A stretch of 64,000 nt of DNA from Stanieria sp. NIES-3757. GTDB taxonomy: Bacteria; Cyanobacteriota; Cyanobacteriia; Cyanobacteriales; Xenococcaceae. The notes beneath the pieces were generated by a model, which worked only from the letters and a program-made list of their open reading frames with translations, did no database searches and was not told the DNA's origin. Each line of letters starts with the position of its first letter. Within the stretch, counting starts at the first letter, position 1. A program made the position numbers and the translations under genes. Below are positions 7,188-16,229 of the stretch, in pieces. The DNA lies in NCBI GenBank assembly GCA_002355455.1, contig AP017375.1:1550001-1614000 (forward strand). The letters run 5' to 3'.

Positions 7188-9461
7188 TTACTTTTGATTG
7201 TTCTGAGAGTGATTGAGATAATATTCTGCCCGAGGAAATAAATCGGTGTTAACTGCTTGAGGTTGACCATTTTGAGCATGACTATACATTTGTACTTGAG
7301 CAGCTTGAATATCTCGGCGTAAAGCTTCAAGATTTACTTCGGCTTGGTTGAGAAAACTAATTACCTCTGGATTTTTTAGTTTAGTCAACAAACTATTTTT
7401 ATCAAAAATAACAGGGCGATCGCCCCCAAACAAAACTGATAAATCTTTTGACAATTTTACTCTCGTAACATAGGGAAAAACATTACGAAAAGTTTGTTCT
7501 GCTGCTCGTCCTACATCCCATTCCACAAACATCCCACCATCGGCTAAATGCGATCGCACTTCTTGAAAAAATTCTTGAGAATACAACATGCCTGCACGAG
7601 ATCGCCAAGGTTGAATTGCATCTGCTTCAATGATGTCAAATTTGCGGTCTGCTAAAGTTAATTCTCTGCGTCCATCACCTACTACAAATTGGTAACGAGG
7701 GTCTTGAAATAAGGCTTTAAGGGGTTTACCGATAGGGGTTTGAGCATACTTTTGCAGAACTGGTAATTCTGCCCCCATTAATTCTACTACTTGTACTTGT
7801 TCTGTTAGAGGATTAGCACCTAGTGTATGAGGAGTTCCTCCCGAACCCAAACCAATAATCATAATTTGTCTAGGATGGGGATGCAGTAAAGCAGGAACAG
7901 TACCTAACAAGGCATGAAGATGGAGATAGGGAAAATTTGCCTGAACTTGTCCAGAAGCAAATAATTTACCTTTACCCTTTTCTTCGGCAATGGCAGCTAC
8001 TCCCGTGGAGTCTTCCGCCACAATAAAGTAAGTTCCTGGTTTAACTCCATGTAAGGCTGCCCAAAGACGATGGTTATTGGGAAGAAAAACAATAGTTGCG
8101 ACTAAAATCACTGCTAGGGTAGTGGTAAACCGAGCCTTTTTCCAATTAGGACGAATCGCAATGACAAATCCTAAACCAAGGATTACTAATAATCGCAAAG
8201 AATTGGCTGTGCCTAAATATTGAAGTAAAACTAAACCTGTTAAAAGACTACCTGCTGTATTGCCTAAAATATTGGCAATTAAGATTAATCCGACTCTTCT
8301 GCCAATGCGATCGTCATGAACCTGAACCGCTTTTTGTACTAAGGGAAAATAGAATCCCAAGAGTAAATTAGGTATTACCATCATGACGATGGGAACAACT
8401 AAATACTTAAAAAATACGGCAAAACTGAGATTAGAAGGATTAATATAGCCGATGTCAGCCCGTAAATCGGGATAATCTTGCCAATAAGAACCAATTGCCC
8501 AAATGGAAATGGCAGCATAAGCAGCAACCATTCCTTGAATTAATAGAAAAGCTTTTTTTGGTTGCTTAATAAATTTAATGGCTTTGGCACCGATCAAACT
8601 ACCAAAAGCATTGCTAATTAAAATAAAAGTTAATAAATGAGCGTAAGTGTAAGCATTAGATTGTAAAGCAATATCTAAAACCCTAAACCAAATGATTTCT
8701 AAAGAAATGGCACTAAAACCTGAAAGGAAAACTAACCAACACCACTGCTTGAAAAAACTCGATTGATGTTCCAACAAGTTGGTATCTTGAGTTTCTCTAG
8801 AGTAATTTTGATTAGTAAATCGTTCAGCACAAATTAAAGCGATCGCTCCTACCAAAGCACTAATCGCTGCACCAAAATAAACTGTTTTTTCATAGCCGAT
8901 TGTACCAATGATATACCAGCCAGAAAGAAATGTTCCTATTCCCGAACCTAAAGTATTGACACCATAAAGTAAACCAATTCGGGAGGCAGACTCTTTGGCA
9001 TGACGACTGACTGCTTTTGATAATAAGGGTAAAGATAAACCCATCAAACTGGTAGGAATCAGCAAACTAAAAAAAACTATGATCAGCATTAAGATGGATG
9101 ACTCTGCTAAATATCTCCATCTCAAAAACAACCAATCGTAAAATAAAAAACGACTCAAAACAGCAAAAGCAGCAATACCCAGATTACACGCACCGTAAAT
9201 TCTGACGCATTGACGATTACTAAAGCGATCGCTATACCAACCACCAATTAAATTACCTAATCCTAATCCTGCCAAATAGGAAGCAATAATAATCGTTACC
9301 GAACGAACATCGGAACCAGAAAACAATCCTAACATTCGCTGCCAAGCTACTTGATAAAGAAGGGCAGTAAAACCAGACAGAAAGAAGAGAACTGAAATAG
9401 TTGCTATTACTGAGGTAGTTTTAGCTTGAGAAGTAGTACGAGGAGGTGGAGAGGTTAGCAT
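7188..9461 (-). CDS. Fused MFS-type membrane domain and spermidine-synthase-like domain
   Basis: A 757-residue protein. Residues about 15-470 hold roughly a dozen hydrophobic segments in an MFS-like arrangement (FLSGFTALLYQVAWQRMLGL is the first). Residues about 500-757 form a soluble methyltransferase fold of the spermidine synthase family with the SAM-type glycine loop MIIGLGSGGTP, VVELMGAE after strand 2 and FDIIEADAIQPWRSRAG in the active-site region. The fusion is a known bacterial family of unproven function; polyamine synthesis or export is possible, but the aminopropyl-acceptor residues cannot be checked by eye. It stands alone on the minus strand with an ATG start. speD, for decarboxylated SAM, lies about 6 kb away, which may be coincidence. 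Confidence 0.88.
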   Translation of the reverse strand: MLTSPPPRTTSQAKTTSVIATISVLFFLSGFTALLYQVAWQRMLGLFSGSDVRSVTIIIASYLAGLGLGNLIGGWYSDRFSNRQCVRIYGACNLGIAAFAVLSRFLFYDWLFLRWRYLAESSILMLIIVFFSLLIPTSLMGLSLPLLSKAVSRHAKESASRIGLLYGVNTLGSGIGTFLSGWYIIGTIGYEKTVYFGAAISALVGAIALICAERFTNQNYSRETQDTNLLEHQSSFFKQWCWLVFLSGFSAISLEIIWFRVLDIALQSNAYTYAHLLTFILISNAFGSLIGAKAIKFIKQPKKAFLLIQGMVAAYAAISIWAIGSYWQDYPDLRADIGYINPSNLSFAVFFKYLVVPIVMMVIPNLLLGFYFPLVQKAVQVHDDRIGRRVGLILIANILGNTAGSLLTGLVLLQYLGTANSLRLLVILGLGFVIAIRPNWKKARFTTTLAVILVATIVFLPNNHRLWAALHGVKPGTYFIVAEDSTGVAAIAEEKGKGKLFASGQVQANFPYLHLHALLGTVPALLHPHPRQIMIIGLGSGGTPHTLGANPLTEQVQVVELMGAELPVLQKYAQTPIGKPLKALFQDPRYQFVVGDGRRELTLADRKFDIIEADAIQPWRSRAGMLYSQEFFQEVRSHLADGGMFVEWDVGRAAEQTFRNVFPYVTRVKLSKDLSVLFGGDRPVIFDKNSLLTKLKNPEVISFLNQAEVNLEALRRDIQAAQVQMYSHAQNGQPQAVNTDLFPRAEYYLNHSQNNQK

Positions 9462-9595
9462 AATTGTGAGAGCTTAACCAAACAAGATTTAATAAAATTA
9501 AGAAAATTAATAATAAAAGCTAATAATTTACTTGAATTTAATTATGCTACGAATTGAAGTTTTGTTAAAGTACATACTGTTTAAGAACACAAAAT

Positions 9596-10351
9596 TTAAG
9601 TAAGTCGAGCAAAAAGAGCTTCCCAATTAGTAGAAGATGGTCTATTGCCAGAGTTAACTATAGCAAAAGCTTTGTTTTCAGTGGTTGGATAAAAAAGACA
9701 TTCTACACAAGCGTTGGCAACATCAATACGGCTTGTTTGTCCATTAAGACTATCTCCTGTTGCTATTACTACAGCTTGTTTACCATTGGTTTTCGCCTTG
9801 AGTAAAGTATTAAGATCGTAAGAAGTATAAGGGCCATCAATTAAACGTCCAGGACGAATAATTGTATAAGGAAAACCAGAACTTGCGATCGCCTCTTCTC
9901 CTGCTAGTTTGGCATCGAGTACCCCGAAGGCATTAAGTAAATTAAAAGGAAATCGATCTTTTCGCAGCACACCACAGGAAGAGACAAACACAAATCGTTG
10001 CAAATCTGAAGCAGCAGCAACTAAATTTTTAACTCCTTTGGCATCTACTTCTTCAGGACTATTGTTAGCTTGAAAAATGTTTTTAAAATCCCATCTTGAG
10101 GAAGGAAAGGCAGTAGTACCAGTACAACAAATAATATGAGTTATATTTTGAGTAGCAGCAGATAAAATATCTCGGTCGCGGATATCACCAATTGCAATAG
10201 CTACGCGATCATCAAACATTTGTTTAGCTTTAGCTTCATTTCGAGTAAGCACTCGCACAGGAATATTTTTTTCTAATAATTTTGCTACTACTAACTGTCC
10301 CACTCCACCAGTCGCACCTGCCACTAAAACTAAATCTGAGTCAGCTATCAT
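9596..10351 (-). CDS. NAD(P)-binding atypical SDR-family protein
   Basis: A 251-residue Rossmann-fold protein of the atypical short-chain dehydrogenase group (NmrA/SDR_a5 style). The nucleotide loop GATGGVGQ is at residues 12-19, an NADP-type arginine follows strand 2 (VRVLTRN), and VFVSSCGV and YTIIRPGRLIDGP mark the later strands. The classic YxxxK pair is not evident, so it may bind cofactor without being a standard reductase. Relatives in cyanobacteria and plastids act in thylakoid assembly or as photosystem assembly factors, which is only a loose hint here. It is 14 bases downstream of the DUF1206 gene, so the two probably form an operon. Confidence 0.85.
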   Translation of the reverse strand: MIADSDLVLVAGATGGVGQLVVAKLLEKNIPVRVLTRNEAKAKQMFDDRVAIAIGDIRDRDILSAATQNITHIICCTGTTAFPSSRWDFKNIFQANNSPEEVDAKGVKNLVAAASDLQRFVFVSSCGVLRKDRFPFNLLNAFGVLDAKLAGEEAIASSGFPYTIIRPGRLIDGPYTSYDLNTLLKAKTNGKQAVVIATGDSLNGQTSRIDVANACVECLFYPTTENKAFAIVNSGNRPSSTNWEALFARLT

Positions 10352-10364
10352 AACTTTTTTCTAA

Positions 10365-11150
10365 TTAACCACTAAATTTAAGACGACGATAACGCGCTTG
10401 AACGAATAAATAAATACCATAAGCTACTAATCCTGCTGCAACTAAAGCAAGTAAAAACTTACCAAAAGGTTGTTGCGAAAGACTAAGTAACGCCCCATCT
10501 AATCCTCTAACTTGATTGGGATCGGATTTATAAGCTGCTTGTAAAACAAAAAAACCAATGATAATAAATACTACACCTCTAGCAGCGATGCCAAAACGGC
10601 TAATTTTTACCAACCAGTCTTTTTGCTGTCCATTAAGTTCACTCATGTTGAGTTTTCTGCGAAATTTTTCCTTATAAGCTTGATAAATCAAGGCAAAACC
10701 AAGACCAACTATAATCGCCCCAGCTAATCCTACTAACCATCTACCAAAAGGTTGTTGCATGACCATTGCAGTCCAATCTTGTTGAGAGTTACCGCTACCA
10801 CCACCCGAACTAGAACCAATTGCCAACAAAGCAGCGTTGAAAGCAATTCCACTATAAACTAGTCCACTAATTAAATAACCTACACGAATGGCTAATCCTT
10901 TAGCATCAGAACCATGATGATCTGGATCTTTAAAAGCTTCAATTAAACGCCAAATTACATATCCAACTAAACCAATAGCAATTAAAATTAAAACAATTTG
11001 CCCAAAAGGTTGAGCAGCGATTTCATGTAAAGCACCTGTCGCGTCTGTAGTCTTTCCACCTTGATTGAAGGCTGCCAGCAGTGCCAAAATACCAATTAAT
11101 CCATAAACAAAACCTTTGGAAACATAACCAAATCTAGCCAAACTTTCCAT
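10365..11150 (-). CDS. DUF1206 membrane protein
   Basis: A 261-residue integral membrane protein made of three repeats of a two-helix unit (about residues 1-75, 85-165, 180-258). Each repeat begins with a pattern such as ARFGYVSKGFVYGLIGILAL and ends in QQPFGxxLL. This triple repeat defines DUF1206, six membrane segments of unknown function. It is the first gene of a probable two-gene operon with the SDR protein. No charged catalytic residues stand out. Confidence 0.88.
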   Translation of the reverse strand: MESLARFGYVSKGFVYGLIGILALLAAFNQGGKTTDATGALHEIAAQPFGQIVLILIAIGLVGYVIWRLIEAFKDPDHHGSDAKGLAIRVGYLISGLVYSGIAFNAALLAIGSSSGGGSGNSQQDWTAMVMQQPFGRWLVGLAGAIIVGLGFALIYQAYKEKFRRKLNMSELNGQQKDWLVKISRFGIAARGVVFIIIGFFVLQAAYKSDPNQVRGLDGALLSLSQQPFGKFLLALVAAGLVAYGIYLFVQARYRRLKFSG

Positions 11151-11258
11151 TATTTTTTAAGGTTTATTTTTAATAATTTTATTAAACTTAACGCCTTATT
11201 TTATCGAAAGAGAATCAAAAATATATCTATCTTTGTATTTAAAAATTTTTAAGAAGAA

Positions 11259-11924
11259 CTACAATATTGATCGTAAAATTGCTCTCGCTAAACCTCCATC
11301 ACCATTTTTTATTTTAATAGGTAAACAAATTAATTCATATTCTCCCGGTTCAACCTGAGATAAATTAAGTCCTTCGATTACCCAAATTCCTGAACCTAGT
11401 AAAGCATGATGAACTTCTATCACATTGCCTTGATAACCACCAACCGAAAGATAATCTACTCCTACTGTACAAACTTGTTTTTGAGCTAAATATTGAGCAG
11501 CTTCCGTAGAAATGTAGACAAAATCTTCTACAAAGCGACTGCTTTGATAACAACGCTCGGAATTAACTGTTTTAAATAAAACTCTTTCCCCTGGTTGTAA
11601 ATTAAAAGGTTCTAGTTCCGCAACTTTGATCGATTCTGAATCTTGAATTCCAATCACTCTAGCTTTACCAATTGTGGCTTCTAAAGGCATTTGATCGATA
11701 CCTAAACCCCCTTTAATAAAATGATTGATTCCATCAACATGAGTACCTGTATGAGAACCAAGGGTAATTTTTGAGACATTGCAGACATCACCGTGCGCCA
11801 AACATTGACTAGGTTCAATTATTACAGGGGGATTATCTGGCCAATGAGCCATTCCTGAATGAATAGTCAAAGAAATATCGATCCACTTATTAATAGTATT
11901 GTTGTTCGATTGTTGATTGTTCAT
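11259..11924 (-). CDS. Cyclase-family metal hydrolase (kynurenine formamidase-like)
   Basis: A 221-residue protein from the ATG giving MNNQQSNN. The metal-binding signature of the cyclase/kynurenine formamidase family is clear: GSHTGTHVDGINHF (HxGTHxDxxxH) near residue 55, with VDYLSVGG and VHHALL further on. Family members hydrolyse N-formylkynurenine, isatin or other small amides; the substrate here is open. A longer frame exists upstream but has no conserved residues, and the chosen start already overlaps the end of the ion-channel gene by 35 bases in another frame. Translational coupling with that gene is likely. Confidence 0.85.
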   Translation of the reverse strand: MNNQQSNNNTINKWIDISLTIHSGMAHWPDNPPVIIEPSQCLAHGDVCNVSKITLGSHTGTHVDGINHFIKGGLGIDQMPLEATIGKARVIGIQDSESIKVAELEPFNLQPGERVLFKTVNSERCYQSSRFVEDFVYISTEAAQYLAQKQVCTVGVDYLSVGGYQGNVIEVHHALLGSGIWVIEGLNLSQVEPGEYELICLPIKIKNGDGGLARAILRSIL

Positions 11925-13032
11925 AATTATAGTAATTGTTAGGTGAAAAACTTTGATTAATCGGTGTTTGATCGTCCAAATGATTAGCTCTGTTAGTTGT
12001 TTGCTTAGAATCAACCGCATCCCAAGTCCAACCATCATTAGTCACCAAAGCCAATAATAATCGACGACGTTTTTGAAGATGATCCATCGCTTGCTCAAAG
12101 GGGCGATCGCAACGCGCCTCGCCATTGGCGAGATCGCTTTTGAGAGGAATCTGTTGACTTTTGATTAATTCCAAGCAAGGTAGTTTGGGTGTGTGTTTAG
12201 CAGGTTGAAGATATACAGATTTGAGAGTTTTAATAAAAGCAGTGCTAGCTCGTCGTAGTGGATTTAAACTAGCTGGATCTATTTGGGCAGGAGAAGCAAC
12301 CGCATATTCTAATAAAGTTAAAGCCTCATCTAAAGCAACTAGACTCAAAGAAAAAGAACGCGATCGCTCTTGACTATGAAAATAATGCAAAACGGGATAA
12401 GTCAGATGTTTTTCTCCTACATCAGCCAATATCGCAGCAAGAGCAATAAAATGTTGGTCTAACTGACCAAAATCTTTACCATTCCAAGCTCTAGCTAAAA
12501 TTTCTTCTGCTGTTCCTCCTAAGCTCGCAATATAAAGAGCCAGAGAACGTTTTTTAGTTACCGCAGACACTACAGGAAAAAGATAAGCTATCGAAAGAGT
12601 GACTAAAAAAAAGCCATTAGCAGCAGCAATCCCCTTTAAAAGATGCCATACTACACCTTCGGGTTGATAATCACCACGACCAAGAGTAGTAATCGTATAC
12701 GCCGTCAAATAAATTCTGCCTAAATTACTAGCTGGTTGTTGATTAGAAGCATTAACTATCGCATTATCAAAAGAACAGAAAATTAGCGACCAAGCTACCC
12801 AGGTTAAGAAAAACCACAAAAGTACCATGGCTACTAGTAACAATGAACCTAAGATTTCTAATAAGTGATGATTGGTTTTATATCGGTGAATCCGCAGTGC
12901 TAATTTCCATAGCCCAGAAGAAAATCGATTGGTTAGAAAACCTCCACCCATAAATGAAAGAGTAGTTATAAGTACATCTGAGGTTACTAAAATTAAAAGA
13001 GCTAATCCTGAAAGGAGCAGCAAAATAGACAT
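11890..13032 (-). CDS. Two-TM ion channel-type membrane protein with unusual filter
   Basis: A 380-residue protein: an N-terminal hydrophobic helix, a second near residues 60-85, a pore loop and helix at about 100-150 with the filter-like TITTLGRGDYQPEG, then a long cytoplasmic part (about 160-380) of unknown fold. The family is that of two-TM potassium-channel-like proteins, but the canonical TVGYGD is replaced by TLGRGD, so K+ selectivity is doubtful. Residues about 299-310 are encoded by a 35-bp HIP1-bearing repeat inserted in frame (see 12103-12137). The C-terminus is rich in Asn, Gln and Tyr. The gene ends inside the start of the cyclase gene. Confidence 0.75.
   Translation of the reverse strand: MSILLLLSGLALLILVTSDVLITTLSFMGGGFLTNRFSSGLWKLALRIHRYKTNHHLLEILGSLLLVAMVLLWFFLTWVAWSLIFCSFDNAIVNASNQQPASNLGRIYLTAYTITTLGRGDYQPEGVVWHLLKGIAAANGFFLVTLSIAYLFPVVSAVTKKRSLALYIASLGGTAEEILARAWNGKDFGQLDQHFIALAAILADVGEKHLTYPVLHYFHSQERSRSFSLSLVALDEALTLLEYAVASPAQIDPASLNPLRRASTAFIKTLKSVYLQPAKHTPKLPCLELIKSQQIPLKSDLANGEARCDRPFEQAMDHLQKRRRLLLALVTNDGWTWDAVDSKQTTNRANHLDDQTPINQSFSPNNYYNYEQSTIEQQYY
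12103..12137 (-). repeat. 35-bp HIP1-bearing palindromic repeat, in frame in the ion-channel gene
   Basis: On the minus strand it runs from GCGATCTCGCC through GGCGAGGCGCG to GCGATCGC, with an inner stem CTCGCC-AAT-GGCGAG. It matches 29 of 35 positions of the repeat at 61927-61961. It codes for SDLANGEARCDR inside an otherwise ordinary stretch, so it appears to be an in-frame insertion. Confidence 0.75.
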
Positions 13033-13358
13033 GAAGTTAAGTTAGTAATTAAACTCAAATAGTGAAGTAGATATCGTTATCAATGCTCGAACCTTAACAA
13101 GAAAATGATTAAATAATCAAAGTTAAAAAGTCAAAATAAACAAAAAATATAGTCTTTATTAAGTTCACTTTTTGTTGGATATTATCTTGTTATTATGGAA
13201 GCAATGCAATCAACTACTTATTGTCTTGTTCTTAGTAAAAAAAAATTATCCCTCTACAGTTAGATTTAAGATTTAGTTCAATAAGTTTTTAATCACTGAT
13301 TTCCCTAGAATAAAAAAGAACAATTTAATCGCGCCAGAAATAATACCTAAATTCAATA
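13033..13358. other. Divergent intergenic region, ion channel / trmFO
   Basis: An AT-rich spacer between two divergent genes. It must hold both promoters, but I see no -35/-10 pair good enough to call. No RNA gene or repeat was noticed. Confidence 0.5.
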
Positions 13359-14729
13359 ATGACAGAAACAAAAGTAACAGTAATTGGTGCAGGTTTAGCA
13401 GGAACAGAAGCAGCTTGGCAAATTGCTCAGGCAGGAGTTGCTGTAGACCTATACGAAATGCGTCCAGTCCGCACAAGTCCTGCTCATCATACAGCAGACT
13501 TTGCCGAGTTAGTTTGTAGTAATTCCTTTGGCGCAATGGCAAGCGATCGCGCTGCTGGTTTACTCCATGAAGAGTTACGTCGTTTGGGTTCAATTATTAT
13601 TGGAACTGCCGATCGACATTCCGTTCCTGCTGGTGGTGCTTTAGCTGTCGATAGAGGAGTCTTTAGCAGTCAATTAACTACTACTTTAGCGAATCATCCT
13701 TTAATTTCATTAAAACGCGCAGAAATTACCACAATTCCTACTGATGGAGTAGTTGTCTTAACTACGGGCCCTTTAACCAGTCCGCAGTTAGCGTCAGATT
13801 TGCAACGCTTTACAGGCATGGAATATTTTAGTTTCTTTGATGCTGCCAGTCCAATTGTGGCTGGGGAATCAATTAATCGAGATATTGCTTTTCTAGCCTC
13901 TCGCTACGATAAAGGAGAAGCTGCTTATCTCAACTGTCCCATGAACAAGGAACAATATCTTCATTTTTGGCAAGAATTGGCTCATGCCGAACAAGCCGAA
14001 TTGAAAGATTTTGAACGAGAAAATGCTAAATTCTTTGAAGGTTGTCTCCCCATAGAAGAATTGGCAAAACGTGGCGAAGATACCATGCGTTATGGTCCCC
14101 TTAAACCTGTTGGACTATTTGACTCTCGTTTAGGAGATTTTCGCGATCCAGCTAATCAAGATAAACGTCCTTATGCTGTAGTGCAGTTGCGCCAAGAAGA
14201 CAAAGCAGGAGAACTATGGAATCTGGTTGGTTTTCAAACCAATTTAAAATGGGGAGAACAAAAACGAGTGTTTAGCCTCATTCCTGGTTTAGAAAAAGCC
14301 GAATTTGTCCGAATGGGAGTGATGCACCGCAACACTTTTATTAATTCCCCTGGACTTCTCCATCCCACTTTACAATTTAAATCTAGAGAAACTCTACTGG
14401 CAGCAGGTCAATTAGTAGGTACAGAAGGTTACACTGCTGCTACGGCTGGTGGTTGGTTAGCAGGAACCAATGCAGCTAGATTAATGTTAGGCCAAGAAGC
14501 TATTACTATACCCAACACAACTATGATGGGTGCCTTATTTGATTTTATTAGTTCTGCTTCTCCCAAACATTTTCAACCCATGCCTCCCAACTTTGGAATT
14601 TTACCCCAATTACCTAGTAAAATTCGCAATAAAAGAGAAAGATATGGACAATATCGCGATCGCTCTTTGAAAGATTTGGATATTTGGCAGACTCAACTTT
14701 CAACTTCAGCTTTAACCGTTGTAACTTAA
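13359..14729 (+). CDS. trmFO: FADH2/folate-dependent tRNA (uracil-54-C5)-methyltransferase
   Basis: TrmFO methylates U54 in the T loop of tRNAs, taking the carbon from methylenetetrahydrofolate and using FAD. Seen here are the FAD-binding loop [16 protein letters not shown] (residues 8-23), the [10 protein letters not shown] block near 51-60, [13 protein letters not shown] near 193 with the active-site cysteine, [12 protein letters not shown] near 322, and the second dinucleotide region [18 protein letters not shown] near 351. The length of 456 and strong motif match make this secure. The ATG is the first good start. The VOC gene follows within 10 bases and is probably co-transcribed. Confidence 0.96.
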   Translation: MTETKVTVIGAGLAGTEAAWQIAQAGVAVDLYEMRPVRTSPAHHTADFAELVCSNSFGAMASDRAAGLLHEELRRLGSIIIGTADRHSVPAGGALAVDRGVFSSQLTTTLANHPLISLKRAEITTIPTDGVVVLTTGPLTSPQLASDLQRFTGMEYFSFFDAASPIVAGESINRDIAFLASRYDKGEAAYLNCPMNKEQYLHFWQELAHAEQAELKDFERENAKFFEGCLPIEELAKRGEDTMRYGPLKPVGLFDSRLGDFRDPANQDKRPYAVVQLRQEDKAGELWNLVGFQTNLKWGEQKRVFSLIPGLEKAEFVRMGVMHRNTFINSPGLLHPTLQFKSRETLLAAGQLVGTEGYTAATAGGWLAGTNAARLMLGQEAITIPNTTMMGALFDFISSASPKHFQPMPPNFGILPQLPSKIRNKRERYGQYRDRSLKDLDIWQTQLSTSALTVVT

Positions 14730-14737
14730 GCAAAATC

Positions 14738-15199
14738 ATGACTGTACAGCAAGAAAATCAATTAAGTTACCTTATACCAGGAAGTTTACGCAAAGTTCAC
14801 CATATTGCTTTAAATGTTAAAGATATGGCTGCATCTCGTCATTTTTATGGCAAAATTCTGGGCTTACATGAACTTACAGGCGAAGAAGTTCCGAAAACTC
14901 TGATTGAATTAGTAGCAGCAGGTAAAGTAGCTAATTTTGTTACTCCCGACGGTACAGTTATTGATTTATTCTGGGAACCAGATTTGTCTCCACCCCATTC
15001 TGATCCTCGTCAAGCTTTTACTCGCGCCAATCATTTAGCCTTTGATATCGATCCACAATTATTTGATTCGGCAGTACAAGTTTTAAAAACTAATCAAATT
15101 AAAATAGATAGCGGTCCTGTCACTCGTCCCACTGGGAGAGGAATTTATTTTTTTGATCCTGATGGTTTTATGATTGAAATTCGTTGCGATCCAAGTTAA
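14738..15199 (+). CDS. VOC-family (glyoxalase/dioxygenase fold) protein
   Basis: A 153-residue single-domain protein of the vicinal-oxygen-chelate superfamily. It has KVHHIALNVKDM (likely first metal His), FYGKILGL, the NHLAFDID segment and the ending YFFDPDGFMIEIRCDP, where the last Glu is the usual metal ligand. Members include glyoxalase I, fosfomycin- or bleomycin-resistance proteins and dioxygenases; the substrate cannot be assigned. The start chosen is the ATG after the trmFO stop; a longer frame overlapping trmFO has no conserved residues. Confidence 0.85.
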   Translation: MTVQQENQLSYLIPGSLRKVHHIALNVKDMAASRHFYGKILGLHELTGEEVPKTLIELVAAGKVANFVTPDGTVIDLFWEPDLSPPHSDPRQAFTRANHLAFDIDPQLFDSAVQVLKTNQIKIDSGPVTRPTGRGIYFFDPDGFMIEIRCDPS

Positions 15200-15252
15200 G
15201 ACTAATTTAATTTAATCGTGAGAGAGATTGAAGAAAAGAATTTAATAGGTTT

Positions 15253-15287
15253 TAAGTAATAGATTAAATTCTAAGTAATAGATTAAA
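15253..15287. repeat. Short direct repeat, two copies
   Basis: TAAGTAATAGATTAAA occurs at 15253-15268 and again at 15272-15287, three bases apart, in the spacer after the VOC gene. It looks like a local duplication; no function is apparent. Confidence 0.6.
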
Positions 15288-15333
15288 ATTTACATCTAAC
15301 TTCTTTAATCTATTTAAAAACTGCTAAAGATCG

Positions 15334-15645
15334 CTACTTAGCTTGATAATGAATGCAATCTTGGCAAGGACCGTCAGGATTAACTGCACAACGAATGTAG
15401 GGAGAATGAGCATTGTAACGGCAACTCAAATCGCCCAAACTATCTAGATTGTACTCGTAAAAATGCCCAAATAAATCGTCCCCAAAAGAACTATTTCTCG
15501 AAGTATAATCTGTCATCAAACGAACTCTAGTTAATCTTGACTGCCATCTTTGCTTCACTCGATGCAAAATAAAAATGGAAATCAGTGAAGGGAGTATACT
15601 TAGCAACAAGATTAAAGCTAGCTTGATGACAAGACTATTGGTCAT
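15334..15645 (-). CDS. DUF6464-type small membrane protein
   Basis: A 103-residue protein with one N-terminal membrane helix (about residues 5-27), a basic patch, and a C-terminal part with four cysteines in LSCRYNAHSPYIRCAVNPDG and CQDC. I recognise this as the cyanobacterial DUF6464 family, where the cysteine cluster is conserved. Function is unknown; the cysteines could bind metal or form disulphides on the far side of the membrane. Confidence 0.7.
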   Translation of the reverse strand: MTNSLVIKLALILLLSILPSLISIFILHRVKQRWQSRLTRVRLMTDYTSRNSSFGDDLFGHFYEYNLDSLGDLSCRYNAHSPYIRCAVNPDGPCQDCIHYQAK

Positions 15646-15702
15646 TTTGAGCTAGATAAATAAAAAAAATCGCCGTAATGATTGAAAATTTGAATTCAGT
15701 TT

Positions 15703-16098
15703 TTATGATACTGATGCTTCTAGTTGCAGCTCGGCAGCAACATGACTAGGAAAACCACGGTCAGTTTCTTGCATTGTCATCTCTTTAGCTTGAAGGGCTT
15801 TTTGCAGAACTTCCATGGCTACTACTGGTTTTCCTTTTCCGCAGAAAAACAAATCTGCTGCAAAATAACCATATTCTGGCCAGGTATGAATCGCAATATG
15901 AGATTCCGCTAAAGTAGCAGTCGCTGTCACACCGTGGGGACTAAACTGGTGTACGCACAAATCAATCAGCGTAGCTTCTCCAGCAGCGATCGCTTCAATC
16001 ATACCACGACGAATTTTTTCTGGATCATTAAGCAAATCGGCTGGCGCGCCCCAAGCGTCTACCACCAGGTGAGTTCCCATTTTTTTCATTCCGATCAA
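15703..16098 (-). CDS. speD: S-adenosylmethionine decarboxylase proenzyme
   Basis: It makes decarboxylated SAM, the aminopropyl donor for spermidine. The proenzyme cuts itself between Glu and Ser in LAESHIAIHTW (residues 63-73 from the first Met), and the serine becomes the pyruvoyl group. The catalytic histidine in IHTW and the cysteine in FFCGKG are both present. The 131-residue length fits the short bacterial class 1B enzyme. The start could be this ATG or the ones 9 or 18 bases later; MGTHLVVDAWG is the conserved beginning. It stands alone on the minus strand. Confidence 0.95.
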   Translation of the reverse strand: MIGMKKMGTHLVVDAWGAPADLLNDPEKIRRGMIEAIAAGEATLIDLCVHQFSPHGVTATATLAESHIAIHTWPEYGYFAADLFFCGKGKPVVAMEVLQKALQAKEMTMQETDRGFPSHVAAELQLEASVS

Positions 16099-16229
16099 TT
16101 TACCCCCTGAGATTTTCAGTCAAGCTATTAATCATAGCATAAGTAAAACTAATTATCAAGGCTGAAGCTTAAGACTTCTTTAATAATTTGGATTGACTCA
16201 TGCTATTCACCAACAACTATTCTAGAAGA

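Noticed and set aside
13273-13593. Minus-strand 106-codon frame opposite the start of trmFO
   Set aside because: It is antisense to a highly conserved coding start, has a Leu/Gln-rich sequence produced by reverse reading, and no ribosome binding site.
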